A stretch of 64,000 bases of DNA from Dolomedes plantarius (Eukaryota > Arthropoda > Arachnida > Araneae > Dolomedidae). Where the stretch lies: positions 216,099,634 to 216,163,633 of the forward strand of contig OU015490.1 in assembly GCA_907164885.2 (NCBI GenBank), written 5' to 3'. Of this stretch, positions 1 to 12,524 are shown piece after piece; positions within the stretch are counted from its first letter, which is position 1; each line of letters opens with the position of its first letter. A model generated the notes under the pieces. It made no database searches. It worked only from the letters and a program-made list of their open reading frames with translations, and had not been told where the DNA came from. Position numbers and translations under genes: made by a program.

Positions 1-659
1 TGTAGGATCAAATGTACAAAATAAGTAATAACAAGACTGTTGAAACAACTCTAATCTTTGGTAAAATTTGAAAAGTCCTATATAAATCTTAAAATTTCTA
101 AACTTCGAACAGTAGGAACATTAATCGTAAACCCGTACATGTATGGTATAGTATTTATAGAAAATTTCGTTATACTGATGCAATTTTCTATTCCTTATTT
201 AAACGAATTAGGCCCTCTGGAATAAATATTATTTTAAATAACAAAAAGGAAAAAGACTGAAAAAAAAATCTAGGAAATACTTTTCTAAGATACATGAAAT
301 ATTAAGAAATCCGCTGGCTCCGTTTTCTCAAATATCTCACTAAACATATTATTAATTCAAAATGTTGCATTTTTCATACTATTTCAACTTTTTTACTTAA
401 TAAATGCTACTCTGCGTTTGTAGTCATTAAATTATTCACACTATCTTGAACAAAAACTAATTACGATTCTAAATGCAAAAGAAATCGTGAATGTTGAAAA
501 AAGGAGAAAATTAAAGGAGAATCTGTTCAACTGACACAGCAAAATGAATATGGTGTTGCAGAATTAAAATGAAAAAAAAAACCCAGAGCCAATAGAATGA
601 TTTTTTCAGTTTTTACTCAATTCTCGAGATATATTTTTTTGAATTTAGGACCCGCTGAT
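1..659. other. AT-rich DNA, no gene seen
   Basis: I see no convincing coding frame, RNA gene or recognisable repeat here. The sequence is AT-rich with short homopolymer runs, as in the rest of the window's unique DNA. Confidence 0.5.
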
Positions 660-1700
660 TCAAATATTAGATGGGGATGCAAATCTCATATTCGACATTG
701 GAATGTTCCCTATGTAAATGAATTTAACCAATATTTTTAAATAGATCCGTGGAAGGAAATTTTATTTTTAGTTATGTACATAGCGTTTTAACGATATTTT
801 ATTTGAAATTTCACCATGTATAAAATTCATTGTGCATAAAAATACATTAAGGATTTAAATAATGTATTAAAATAATTTAAAATTTGCAAAATGTTTCATT
901 GTTGGTACATATAGTGAAACACTGTATCATTTTGCACACGTTTTATTCTTCTTTATACATTGGAAAGATTCCAAATCATTTGTTTATAAGATTCAATGGA
1001 ACTTCCCTATCTAAATAAATTTACTCAACATTTTTAAATAGATGTGTGGAAGAAAATTTTGTTTATTTCTTGATTACATGGTTTTTATAATGATATATTT
1101 TTTAAAAGTTTATTAGGTACGAGTTTATAAATCATTTTGAATAAAATATATGTTATGGGTATAAATTATGCATTCCGAAACGTTTTATATTTATTATATA
1201 CGGAAAAATGTTTTTCCCCTTTTACATCGAGAAAGTTTCAAATTATTTGTTTTTAGGATTCATTAAACCCTTTTTTATAATGATTTATCATTTGGAAGAA
1301 ATTTTGATTATTAATCCATTCGTAATTTAATCATTGATTTAAATTACGTATTAAATTAACTTAAAATGTTCAACACGTTTTGTTTTCGAAATATCTACTG
1401 AAACGATATATATTTTTCCACTGTTGTTTCTTCTATATGCATCAGGAAGGTTTTAAATTATTTGTTATTTAGATTCATTAACCCATTTTTTATAATGTTT
1501 TATCGTTTTAAATAAATTTTGATTAGTACTTCATTCTTTATTTAATTATTGACTTAAATTACGCATTAAATTAACTTAAAAATTGCAACACGTTTCGTTC
1601 TTGAAATATCTACTGACACAATGTATCTTTTCGCACAATTGCTTCTTCTTCAAGCATCAGGAATGTTTAAACTTATGCGTGTTTAGGATTCATTAAAATT
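660..1700. repeat. Diverged tandem array, about 215-270 bp unit, 4-5 copies
   Basis: A recognisable block recurs at about 890-1000, 1178-1265, 1375-1480 and 1590-1695. It contains CACGTTTYRTT, then about 60-80 bases later a CATCRGGAA-like segment, an AAATTATTTGTTT-like segment and GATTCATTAA. A related but weaker block starts near 660-790. The last two intervals are about 215 bp; earlier ones are nearer 265 bp. Copies differ at many positions, so the array is old. It has no coding capacity. Confidence 0.65.
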
Positions 1701-3249
1701 TATTTTATCAACTTTTGTCAAGAACAAAATAGTACTTTTTTCCTCTCAAGTTTTTCTGCAGGAAAATATTTTTAGAATTTTCACTTCAGATCAAAAGTCT
1801 TGAAATCAATTTAATTAAAGCAGAACAAATAACTGCTACAAAATTCTTAATAGGAAAAACATTCTATAGCAATTTTAGACGTATCCTGTTAAAGACAGGA
1901 AATAATAAATAGTTCGGTTCCGATAAACAGTCTAAAAGCCGCATATGTGCAGCATGCCACAAGTATACAATACAGCATTCAAATGTTGTCAGTGTAATCA
2001 TCATTGAAATAATGATTACTGTTGTTTCATTGTGAAAGTTAATTGAATCTAGTAATCTATTTGTGTTATTCGATTCTAAAGTTTCTACAGTACGTTGAAG
2101 ACAACAAAAGCAAGGAAACAAAAATGTTCTTTCTAGAGAAAGCTTCAGTCTTTGGACCTATTTAAATGAATATCAGGCATTTATCTTTATTTTGCCTATG
2201 ATACTCTTTGAAATTAAGATTCGTTTCACGATTTCAACTTCTCTCTAATTAAATATTTCATTTAGAGTTTTGCGCCCAAGGAATAAATAAAAATACAAAT
2301 TCGATGAATTTTTTATATAATGTCAAATAAGTTGAAAGTTCTCCTAAACAGTAAAAATAACAAGAGTTAATTTAAGAGTATGTACTAAACAGCTTTAATT
2401 TAAGAGAATTTTTGTTCGATTCCTTCCCTGGAAAATATAAAATTATCAATGACAAACAGCGTTCTAAGAATTAGAATAATTATTCCTCATCATTTATGTA
2501 AGTGGAAAATTTTAATGAAGATATTTTTACTACACATATTTTAGTATTCTTAAATGTGTTAATCATCTAACTTTTTAGTCGACAAAAATGTTCCTGTCCT
2601 GTGAAAAATGACATATATTATATTATTCGGAATAAAATAGATGGTGCTGCAATATATAATCTAGAATAGAAAATATATTTTCCCGTCTGATAAAATTTTG
2701 TTTATTGCTCCTTGATATAAAATCAATGGATTTTTGGGAATGGAAAACATGGTTTAATATAAAATTTTCGAGAATTGAGGAAATATTTTCTTTTTAACCA
2801 ATTTTATATTTTTGATACGTTTCTGTATATATGAACACCCACACATACCCATATATAATAAATTGATATAATCAATTTATTATCAACTTATTACATAAGT
2901 CATATGTAATCAGTTGACATTGAAAAATATTTCTAATTGGATTTTTTCACTAGCAAAATTTAAAATGTAAACTAAATGAATGCAGAAATTAAAAGTCATC
3001 TGATGTATTTTTAGTACTTAGTGTTTTTTAAATTTTTTAACTTGCTCATCATTGTTGGTGAATTGAAAATTTATTTCTTTTTGAAGTAAATATTTAAATA
3101 TTTATTTAAAATAATTTCAATTCTGAGAAAAACATGAACCAATTGTTGAGAAATGAAATAGATATTTTAAATTAATTTTAACTGTAGTAATATCTTTTAA
3201 CTGAAAATTTTTATGTATTATGCGTGACATGTAAAAAAAGCATAGTAAT
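1701..3249. other. AT-rich DNA, no gene seen
   Basis: An 85-codon open frame on the minus strand (1864-2121) has no recognisable motif and I treat it as chance. Nothing else is supported. Confidence 0.45.
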
Positions 3250-3985
3250 CTTATATTTTAGGCTACTTTAATTGCCTTCGTTTTTTGTAACGGAGAAGCA
3301 AAAGATCACCTTAACGCAATTAAAGAGACACACAGTTTACTACTCTAATTTCAATTAGATAAAGTGGGTTTTTTGTTAAATCTCTAATATTGCTAGAATT
3401 TCGTCAAAAGTTTGATATGGCATCAACAGAAATCGCATTCTTGAAATAGGCATTCATGTCTATTAAAAGTCTGGACAAGTCTTTATCTATTTAGCCACTT
3501 TAATTGCTGGTATTTTTTGCGTTCGAGTAGCAAAAGATGAATCTAACATAATCAAAAAGACACAAAATTGTTTACTCCAATTGTAGTTATAAAAACAGCT
3601 GCTTTTATGTTAGATTTACTTTGTTGCTAAAAATTCGTCAAAAAATTTAAATTAATTTATTAGCAATCACATATTCAGCCTTAGTACGGTATATTCATGT
3701 CTAGTAAAACTATATTTTTTATCAAGTCTTTATCTTTTAGACTACCTAAATCTCCAGTATTTTTTGCCTCCGAGTAGCAAAAAATAAACTTACTTGCAAT
3801 TAAAGAGACACCCAATTGACTACCTTAATTGTTGTTTGAGAAAACAGTGGCTTTTACATTAAGTTTACATTGTTGCTAAATTCGTTTCTAAATGCTATGT
3901 TACTAAATTCCTCCTTGCTAAATTCGTAGAAGTTACTATATTAGAAATTGCATAAATATATTCATGTCTAGTAAAATTATATTCC
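3250..3985. repeat. Diverged tandem repeat, about 240 bp unit, 3 copies
   Basis: Three blocks begin at about 3257, 3490 and 3737 with a TTTTAG-CTACTTTAAT-like segment. In each this is followed by TTTTTTGYRTYCGAGTAGCAAAA, then CAATTAAAGAGACAC, a short AACAGTGGCTTTT-like segment, a TTGCTAAATTCGTC-like segment and ATTCATGTCTAGTAAAA. Spacing is about 233 and 247 bp. The order of sub-motifs is kept although each copy has many substitutions and small indels. Noncoding. Confidence 0.7.
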
Positions 3986-6900
3986 TTTGCAAAGGAGATC
4001 CTTTTATGCAATTCTAATAGTCATTCGAGTTTATGGGTTGTTCTAATTCGAGCATGTTGTTCTAATTGCAGCACAGAATTTGTCTAATATTAAGATGTCC
4101 ATATTAATTCGGCATAGGCGAATATACAGATCCTCAAATGCACGTGGCGGAATCCTAAGTTTAGGAAATAGATAAAAGTGAGTTATCTTTCCTTAGAGAT
4201 TTCTTTATGGTAGGTTTCCCATAGTGAATATTTAAAAAAATAGCCACCGTAACTTGTGCTGTATATAATTTACTGAAATGCCAAGTATGATTTATTGACA
4301 TACTGTGCATAATTTACGTCAGCATGTATCTCGTAGTAAGAAAACCTATGTTTTCATAATTTATGCTGCAATATATTATGACATATTTTTAATTTCGCAT
4401 GAAAAATATTTTACTGCTGCAAAGACATATTACTTAAGAAACTGCTATGATTTTCTTTCATTTTGTTCGGTACCGTTGTTAATTTATTTTACATGCTCTA
4501 ATGGATTTATTTATTCATAAATATCATTTCTTCTGGATCCACGTAAAATTTATTTTTTATGACGTTAATCTTGATATTTGATGTTTTTACGCATGGAAAT
4601 ATATTCATTTATGAAACGTATAAGCACCGTAGGCTTGAAAGCTAATTCAAGAAAGACTTTTTAAATAAATAAGATTATATTTAGAAAGACATAAAATATG
4701 AAACAATTTATGAGACATTCTGCAACAGCACATAATTTCATTCCTACATAATCAAATATGCATTAAAAATCTCTTATTACCAACACAAGTCATCAAGGAT
4801 TTTTTCCGTCGTAAATTCTTTAATATAATTAAGTCATTTTATCAAATTTATAAATCTTAATTTAAAATAACAGGAAGAAAATTCTAAGTGATTGAAAATT
4901 GTTATCATTTTCTTTATTTTTTAATGATTAACCGACGATGAAAATGATCTTCATTTTTATGATTATGATTATCCGTTAAATTGAACATGACAATTTTCAC
5001 AGTTTTTATCTTCTTTCTGCTGAGTAAAATAAATAATATCCTTTGTCATAAATAGGCTACATGATTAATGAAAGATACTGTAATTTCGAACTGATTATTT
5101 AATAACTGATCGAAAAAATATGTCTTGAAGATACTTTACTAAAGAAATCTAATTTAGAATTAATTCTTGAAAATAGTTGCCAGTCATGTAGCACAGTTAG
5201 GATGTACTCGTAGTTATCTCAGAGCCGTACCAACTTAACAGGTGACGAACATCACGGTAGTTACATTTTTTCTTGAATATGTGAAATTCTGAAATGCAAT
5301 TCTCCTCTGAAAATATCCTTTTATGATAACCAGTCGAATACTTTCATTTATTTGTCCATTTTTCTTGCAGTACATGACAGTCACAACCGTATATAATACT
5401 TCATAATAAAGCTATTTTAAAGCATTAGAAAATTTATTTTATAAGCTTTTGAATCACTTGTAATTTCGTGACTGTATATTACGGGTTACAAAACCAGGTA
5501 CTCGGGAGGAAATTCATGGATGCGAAAATTCGGTTCAAATAGTTGTAGAACTGGATATTCGAAAGAAGTCGATCTTAGGTTCAAAGACAATATTTTAATG
5601 GCATTAAACTGTCTTATCATTCTTCACAAATTATCACTACCTAGATTTTTGAACTATTTATCTTAAGCATAGCCACAGTTTTAACTAATAGATTTTCATT
5701 ACCAGGTTCAGAAATAAATCTCCTCCGTCTGTGAAAACATATGCCATTCAGAGTCTTTTACTTTCATTGATTGAATTTATATAAAATTTTCAGTACAAAT
5801 TTTATATATTCCAGTTTTAAACAGAAAAATAGATGGCACTTTATATTATTTAAAAGTATGGAATCTAGTCTTCGACGAATTTTTAATGTAGTGGCAAATT
5901 AAAAATAAAAACAAAATCTTCACACATAATTCAGTAAGTACGCGGTTTAGATCCAATTTTCTTAAATTAACTTAAATAAAAATAAATTTAAAATTAATAT
6001 AATGTATACAGACGCAATAAACTAAAATTCTTTATATTATAAATATATATGTTTTTTTCATTAGAGCAAATATTTTGTGGTACATATAAATTCAAACACA
6101 GAGTTATTCCGGGGTACCAAGTTCTGAAAAAAAAATTTAGTACCAAAACCCCGTTCTAAATTTTTACTCATCTTCTGCAATTCTTACATTATATATTAAT
6201 TTGAAAATTTAAGAGGAAAATATTTTGTTGTTAAAATGTGTACCAAATAATAAGATGTTCGTTGATCATAACTTTTGAAGATTGAAATTAACCTATTAGA
6301 TTAGTATATTTTTAACATAAATAATATAAAAACATTCAATACAGATAAATTTGCAAAATTACATTTAATTACGCATATAAAAAACAAATTATTAACGCCA
6401 TTATAAAATATCACGATTTTTTATACAGATAAATCCTTATAATATCCTTTTCTCACAAGGGTTTAATGCTGCAGAGTCTATATAGTTAATTAAAGAACTG
6501 GCTGATTAATAACGGTAAAAGCAACACTACTTATTGTATTTGTTTCAACTTCTGAAAAATACAAATTCCTCATTCTCTAATTATAATAAATGTAGTAATT
6601 ATATAATGACAAAAACATTGGTTAGTAAATTTTTTGTGTGTCAGAGACAAACTATTACTAAATTTTTCAAAAGAGATTTTATTAATTTATCATCGTTCCG
6701 AATTTTTTTTTTTTACTCTCGGAACGAATTTTGTGCTCAGAAAGTCATTGTATGGAAAAATTTATTGTGTTTATATTGTTATATATTTACATAGTTATAT
6801 CTCTGGAAATAATCATTGAATAAAGATGAGGTTCTATTAGGAATTATTTCACAAAAGAACAGTTAAAAAAACTGATATCTCCTAAGAATAATATCATAAG

Positions 6901-7673
6901 ATAAAGCAAAACTAAATCTTATGAATTGCTGAACGTTTCCGAAAAATATAAATTCTCGGCAAATTGCTCAATAATTGCCTTTAACTTCATCTTAATTATT
7001 TTCTGAAAGCGAGCACTAAAGTCTCAAATGTTAGGTAGGTTTACTTTTCTAATAATCAAGCTTACAGGCACATCGAGGATCCGTCGAGGAAGAGGACTAT
7101 AGATGCCCCCCCCCCCGAAGAAAAAGTTTTTAAGGCAATCACTTTCAAAGAATAGTAAAAGTAAAATTACTTTTAATTTCCGTCGATTTGAGTATTCTAC
7201 CATTTACCAAGAAATCTATTATACAAGTGAAATACGTATGAAAAACTAGGCAGCACTAATAAAACACATTGGAAATAAGTAATACACTTTGGACTGATGT
7301 TACGTTTTCGCAACATTTTTAAAAATATGAATTGAGAAAAATAAAAACAAAAATTATGATTTATCTATTGAAGCCATTTTGTTCTTTAGTCTCTAGTAAA
7401 CTCGGAACAAGCATCAATTTGGAAATTTATCATGTGCTGCTATCTAAGGTTATTTTTTGAAAATAGTCATTTTTTTCCCTTTCAAAACACCAGAAAAAAA
7501 CAATTTTTTGCAAGTGCTAAAAGTGGGGAAATGAGGAAACAAAAAAATTATTATGATCAATTGAAGTGTAGAGAATAAAATAAAAATGTTACTTCAGACG
7601 TACAAAGTTTTGAACATGCCTTTAAAAAATACAGAAAATAATGTTGCGTTTTCTCGACACCAGTCTTAAATGG
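3986..7673. other. AT-rich DNA, no gene seen
   Basis: Apart from a run of 11 C at 7106-7116 and short A/T homopolymers, I recognise nothing. Open frames of 60-86 codons occur (for example 6534-6794) but lack family motifs and signs of selection that I can judge by eye. Confidence 0.45.
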
Positions 7674-7976
7674 GTTAAAGTTGATAGATAAGCAAGAGGG
7701 AGCTACGAGTTAGGCAGCTACAGGTCTTAACCGGCGCTTGTGCTTAGCAGGCCCAAAGTTTACGTGGCAGAACTGCTGGTTTGACTCTCTGCTGGTTTGT
7801 GAGTATTTGCAAAGTGTATTTCTCTTGAATATTAATATATATTCCGTACAAGTAGTACGTATGCTTATTGTTGTAAAAGAAAATTCTATATGTGCAACGA
7901 ATTCAATAAACATTGTTTCATGTATAAACTGTGTTTGTATCAAATTCATTTAGAGTGCCACTTCAAATTATATATA
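7674..7976 (+). repeat. 5' LTR fragment of an LTR retrotransposon (left part)
   Basis: About 300 bp match 12584-12883 at high identity, from GTTAAAGTTGATAGATAAGC to GTGCCACTTCAAATTATATA. It carries AATAAA (near 7903) and TATAAA. The match stops abruptly at the left. The 3' copy has further sequence upstream, including a TATA box, so the U3 part of this LTR seems lost. The right end of the LTR continues only after an interruption, at 9644. Confidence 0.75.
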
Positions 7977-9643
7977 TATAACGAAGAATTTCGTTATATT
8001 CCTTTTGGGTTACTAAATTAACGTTAAAACTTAGTTAAATTAATTAAATACCTCAATTTGCTAGTTTTCCTAATAGTCACTTGCTTACTTTAACTTTGTG
8101 TAAGTGTTTGAAAAATAGCACAGTTTAATTTTTGTTGGACCCCCCAAAGTGTGGGAATCTCGCTGGTTATCTCTAAGCTTAAGCTATTTTTGTGTTCTGG
8201 GAACATTCTTTACAATCGCCACATCTGAGAAAATAGCCCATTAAAATCAGTCCGTTTCGTTTGAAAATGCCCTGTGGATCTTTAGAATTGGATTCTTTTT
8301 ATGTATCGGCTAAGTTTCTAAAGAGCGGATATTTAGATTTCCGGCAGTACGCTTAAATTGCACTGTTATTGCTATTTAAAGCCACCCTCAATTTAAAGCC
8401 GTTCATTAATTTAAATTTGCCGATCGACTGTCACCTTGTTAAATCACCGACAGCCGGTATTCATCTGTTAATAGCTTCCGGGCACTTGCTAGCCGTGGGA
8501 ATCTGGCCACGTGGGTCAGAGAAGGCGCTTGCTAGTTCTTTCCTTCTCTCTCCCAATCAAAAATTGTGCCTCCTACGTCACTTGAAGGCTTGACCAATAG
8601 GGTATTTGCACCATTCGCGCTCTTCGCCGTTGGCGTTTGTCTTGTTCCGTTTTTGGCGATAAATCGCTCTACCCCGTTCTACCGGATGTTGGTACGGTAG
8701 GAACAAAAACTGTCCCCCGATCCTGTACGCTGTCTCTCAGCTTCTTTTCCGTACGTTTGTGTGGCTTGGCGATTGTTCTAGTGTTCCTGTAACCCCTCTC
8801 TCCTGACTTCTGTTTCCTCGGTGGAAAAAATACAGAGTTAGCCATATTATTCGCCTGAGAGTAGGATCTCTTAAAAACTGACTTTAAAAAGCTCCCGGGC
8901 AGACTTGGCTTTGCCATTTTCTGTCTTGGGAAGCTATGGGTAATAAATTTGTGTTAGCTCATCTCGATGTCTGAATTTTAGACCTGAACGGTCATTTTTT
9001 GATTAGAAGCTAATGTAAGCTTCGAACTATTTTTGTGAACTTATATATGATAATCAAGACAGGAAAATAAATATTTTTTTTTAAATTTGAAATGTTTTGA
9101 TAAATCTTTCGTGTACTAGCTTGTACTATAATATCAGACGTTGACATGCTAGCCTGAACTTAGGTTATCTCCACATACGCTATATACTTCCATCTTTTAC
9201 GACACCGCCCGAACAGAGTAATATTTAGGGAATTCTTCAAGATTTCATCATTGCTGACAATCCTTTGCCTGGAGGTCTTCATATTCTGCTGATAGTTTAA
9301 GAATCAACTTGCCCTGATAATTCTTCATTTTTGGTGCTGTAACAGCTTGCTGCTGATATTCTATCCAGAATTCCGGTGTTTTTTTTAATGCCCTGCCGAT
9401 GGTGTGCTTCTCCGGACTGACGCCGTTCTACAACATTTTTTTCAGGTTTCTTGTAGCGAACTTTTGATGATACTCTTTTTAACAGACTTTCATCATCAAA
9501 GTGAACTCTGATTAATATTGCATCAATACACAGAACTCTGTATCTTCATTGTGTATACAATAGTTTCATCAGCACAGAACTATTTAATTATTTAGTGTTC
9601 ATAACAGCACTTCCAGATATTCCAGCAATTTCTACAGTACAAT
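7977..9643. mobile_element. 1.67 kb insertion inside the 5' LTR
   Basis: Compared with the 3' LTR, which reads straight from AAATTATATA to CTCCCAAGTCTGGG, this copy is split by about 1.67 kb. Short TATA/ATATA sequence on both sides may be a target duplication. The insert starts with a small palindrome (TATAACGAAG/AATTTCGTTATA). Its middle (8400-8900) is clearly more GC-rich than its surroundings, with a CCAAT (8594) and a TACGTCA (8574). An 82-codon minus frame at 8669-8917 has no motif that I recognise. It may be a solo LTR or a non-autonomous element. The alternative is that the 3' LTR lost this segment. Confidence 0.5.
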
Positions 9644-9684
9644 ATACACCCAAGTCTGGGTAGAAGTGCGCTATTTACTCTATA
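9644..9684 (+). repeat. 5' LTR fragment (right end)
   Basis: CCAAGTCTGGGTAGAAGTG followed by a GCTATTTACTCTATA segment matches 12884-12919 with one substitution. The end is confirmed by a primer-binding-site-like sequence starting two bases later. Confidence 0.75.
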
Positions 9685-9685
9685 C

Positions 9686-9703
9686 TGGCGCCCAAAAGTT
9701 TAT
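9686..9703 (+). promoter_or_regulatory. Probable tRNA primer binding site
   Basis: TGGCGCCCAAAAG lies immediately after the LTR end. TGGCGCC is the classic start of retroelement primer binding sites, which are complementary to a tRNA 3' end (CCA). I did not determine which tRNA. Confidence 0.6.
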
Positions 9704-9825
9704 ATATACCCTGGTTGTTCTCGTTACATTTATAACGAACAACATATTTAAAGTTTGAACTTTATACTGTGGTTTACTCTGATATTCATAAAACTAAATT
9801 GTGAAAGTATCTTGTTATTATACTT

Positions 9826-10467
9826 ATGTACTATTTGAAAATGAGTATTGTAGAACAAAACCCTGCTGGAAATTTTCCCCGGGTAATTATGGTTCAGCAT
9901 TTTGCGCCATTCGAAGCCACCTTCAATGGCGGCCCCTCAAGCCAATTCCTAAAGAAAATTGAGCATTACTTTCAGCAACAATGCACCCCAGAGGGGGGTA
10001 AACTTAAAATTGCTCTAGCCGCTTTAAGAGGTAGTGCATATCAGTGGTACACGTGTATGCAAAGCAGTAATCTAATTTTTGACTATTTGTCATTCAAGCA
10101 ACAGTTTCTTAGCTTTTTTCCAAAGACCTTTAATCAAAGTGAAATTGAAGCGGAAATTTATTCGATAAGGCAACGTGAAGGTCAGTCTCCGTTAGATTTT
10201 GCTACGGAAAAAATTTCCAAGTGTGAGGAATATCTAGAAGGGGTAACGGAAGCGGTAATCTTAAAAATAGTTATCCAACGTTTGAAGCCAAGTGTTCAAG
10301 ATTTTTTAGACAATCAAAATGTTACAAGCAAGGTTACCCTCCTTCAAGCTTTATCTAAACATGACAATAGGCATTTCTTCGCTACCCCTTACCCTTACTC
10401 AGGTACGAGAAGTTTTATTCACCCCCGCCAAAATTTTTCGCGAGTTTCAAACCAACAGAGAAACTAG
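9826..10467 (+). CDS. gag: Gag-like capsid protein of an LTR retrotransposon
   Basis: This 213-codon frame lies 140 bp after the primer site. Residues about 28-160 look like a retrotransposon gag/capsid fold: an FNG segment, a PEGGKLKIALAALRG-like stretch, WYTCM, then F-KQQFLSFFPKTF and a following helix with QREGQSPLDF. This matches the layout of the Retrotrans_gag family, which assembles particles around element RNA. The in-frame ATG at 9841 could be the true start. I see no CCHC zinc knuckle. The frame ends at TAG (10465), but the same frame stays open beyond it, so this may be a premature stop. No protease, reverse transcriptase or integrase follows, so the element must have relied on another for movement. 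Confidence 0.7.
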   Translation: MYYLKMSIVEQNPAGNFPRVIMVQHFAPFEATFNGGPSSQFLKKIEHYFQQQCTPEGGKLKIALAALRGSAYQWYTCMQSSNLIFDYLSFKQQFLSFFPKTFNQSEIEAEIYSIRQREGQSPLDFATEKISKCEEYLEGVTEAVILKIVIQRLKPSVQDFLDNQNVTSKVTLLQALSKHDNRHFFATPYPYSGTRSFIHPRQNFSRVSNQQRN

Positions 10468-11888
10468 TATCGCGGGCGAAATAATAGAAGATTACTGCGT
10501 TACAATGAAATTAGTGCACTTAAAGTAAATAATATGCAAACACCTTACGTGCATTGGCAAGTTGATTCACCTGATATGGTTCAACCTGTTGAAACTGTGT
10601 GGTCAAATGTATTAACTTGTCCGAGCAGTAATCATTATTTTTAGAATAGTGAAAGTCGGGGTATTTTTGTGGCTTATAATGAAAGTGAGTCTAGCTGGAA
10701 TAATGCGGTAATTCCAGTGCAAATTTCTGAAAATAGTTCCTATACTAATGCTAGTGGTTTAGAAAACAAATCTTCTGATACTTGTATTAATGCTATACCT
10801 GATATTTTAGATGATATTCACACATCTGATAATGAAGGAAATTTAGTAGATGACGAAGTATGCGTTACGGAAGTTAGTGAATACTTATTAGATGACGACA
10901 ATAAAAATTCTTTAAACGATATTAGGCACTCGCTAGGTAATGATGATATTGTTTCAAGTTCCCAGCCGAATGAGGATTGTGTAGTCCAGGTTGATAATAT
11001 GGTCTTAAATAAAGTACATGAAAACCAGACTGAGAATCAAGATGAAAAGTTGACACAGAGTTATACTGTAAGTAGTTTAGCTGATGCTTCGGAAGTTATA
11101 GACGTAGTTAGCATTAAAAGGCACGAGTACGAAAAGCTTAATCTTCCCAAAACTGAAGCAGTTTTAAAGAATTTAAATGATAACGATTCTGATGTCGCAA
11201 GTTTCAAAGAGACTTTTTCGTCAAAAGAGGATAAAACTAATGTTAAGGGGGATAAATAACGTGAAAAAGCGCCTTCAGGTTCCAGCATTAAAACTGCTAA
11301 TACTGAAGTAATTATGGAGGTAAGCAAGAAGTCGTATAAGCACAAATACGAAAAGCAGAGTCAGTTTATTGAAAAACATGAAACAAGCAGCGAAACAATT
11401 TGTAAACGTATCATAAATGGCGAGATAAAGCCAGTAACTAAACGCGTTGGTGCGGCGTATAAGTTTGAAAAATAGAATCTGCACTAAAATCTAATACCGA
11501 TACAAGCAAAAGTACGAAGAAAAGTAAAGTGTGCACTACAAAACCTCCATCAAAGGATGGACGTGGCACACATAAGGTACACAAAGTTATCAAAAGGGAG
11601 AATTACAATTCTAAAGGTAGTTTGCATAAGTACAGGAAGCCGAAGATATCAGCCGCCCAGCAAGGCTGGCCTCCTCCCAAGAGACTTCCTGTCCATCGTC
11701 AAGCCGGACCAGCGCCTCAGGACCAACGACCTGCTGCACGAAGGATGTCCACGCGGTCAACGAACCCCTTTACTAGGACTGCGACCATCAAGAGAGGTTC
11801 CATGGAATGGACAGACTGGTGCAGGGAAGTTGCCGCTTTCATGAACAAGTCTTGTATCAATTATCTTATTCTAACTCCCACCCTTTAA
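10468..11888 (+). pseudogene. Continuation of the gag reading frame, broken by stops and a frameshift
   Basis: After the TAG at 10465 the same frame continues with stops only at 10642 (TAG), 11257 (TAA) and 11473 (TAG). At 11473 coding appears to shift to the neighbouring frame, which stays open to 11888. The first part (to 11259) is rich in D, E, N and S. The part after 11260 is rich in lysine. The last 80 residues are P/R-rich and encoded by GC-richer DNA. I recognise no catalytic domain; in particular there are no YxDD, DSG or integrase motifs. It is either a long gag tail or an element-specific second protein. It is clearly decayed. Confidence 0.5.
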
Positions 11889-11935
11889 TAAAATCGAACC
11901 AAATTGGTTTGAAGTTCCCCAGTGCAAATGCTGTG

Positions 11936-11966
11936 AAAAAAAAAAATTGAGAGGAAAGGGGTCAGC
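11936..11966 (+). promoter_or_regulatory. Candidate polypurine tract
   Basis: A run of A followed by GAGAGGAAAGGGG sits downstream of the last element frame and upstream of the 3' LTR. Such tracts prime plus-strand synthesis in LTR elements. A second purine-rich candidate is at 12563-12580. Because the left LTR lacks its 5' end I cannot fix where the 3' LTR begins. Confidence 0.35.
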
Positions 11967-12524
11967 CACTGAAAAAAACGGCATACTGTTGTTTTATAAT
12001 TTTTTTAAGGGGACATGTAGGGAATAGAAAAAAAATGCATACTGCATAATATAATAATTAACCACTAATGTACTAACTTCACAAAACATAACACATGTGC
12101 ATTATGAATTATGGGAGAGCAGATACAAACAGTCGAGAAATGTCATGCTGTGCACTTGTGTTGACAATTTTAACTAAAATAGACTTTCTAGGGCGCAGTT
12201 GACCAGCCCAGTATCCGCAACTCTGCAAATTCATTGTTTGATGGTGTCACCTGGACCCTTCGGGGTTAGTTTTGTAAAATGGGAGTGGTGTTTTTCGCCC
12301 ACATAACGTGTGGACGGTTTTTTGGCTTTACCACTCATTATGTAAAAAGTCAGACCAGCAAGCGTTTTCAATTAGTTAACTGAAGCCGTTCAGACCTCAG
12401 TTACCTAACTTTTTTTCGAGGGAGGCCAGTGTAAGGTATACATAAGATTTGATTCACAAGAATCGAACTTTTGAGTGAATGAATTAAAGAAGCTGCTTGA
12501 GATGTGCTAATTTCGGCATACGCG

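Noticed and set aside
4305..4520. 71-codon plus frame with hydrophobic stretches
   Set aside because: The composition is that expected of AT-rich random DNA (F, I, Y, L, S). No supporting signals.
8669..8917. 82-codon minus frame with MAKPSLPGSFLKSVFKRSYS
   Set aside because: It lies in the GC-richer LTR insert, where chance frames are longer. No domain recognised and no start context or splice evidence.
11061..11484. Minus-strand frames of 94 and 69 codons
   Set aside because: They are antisense to the gag-continuation frame, which has consistent biased composition over 1.4 kb.
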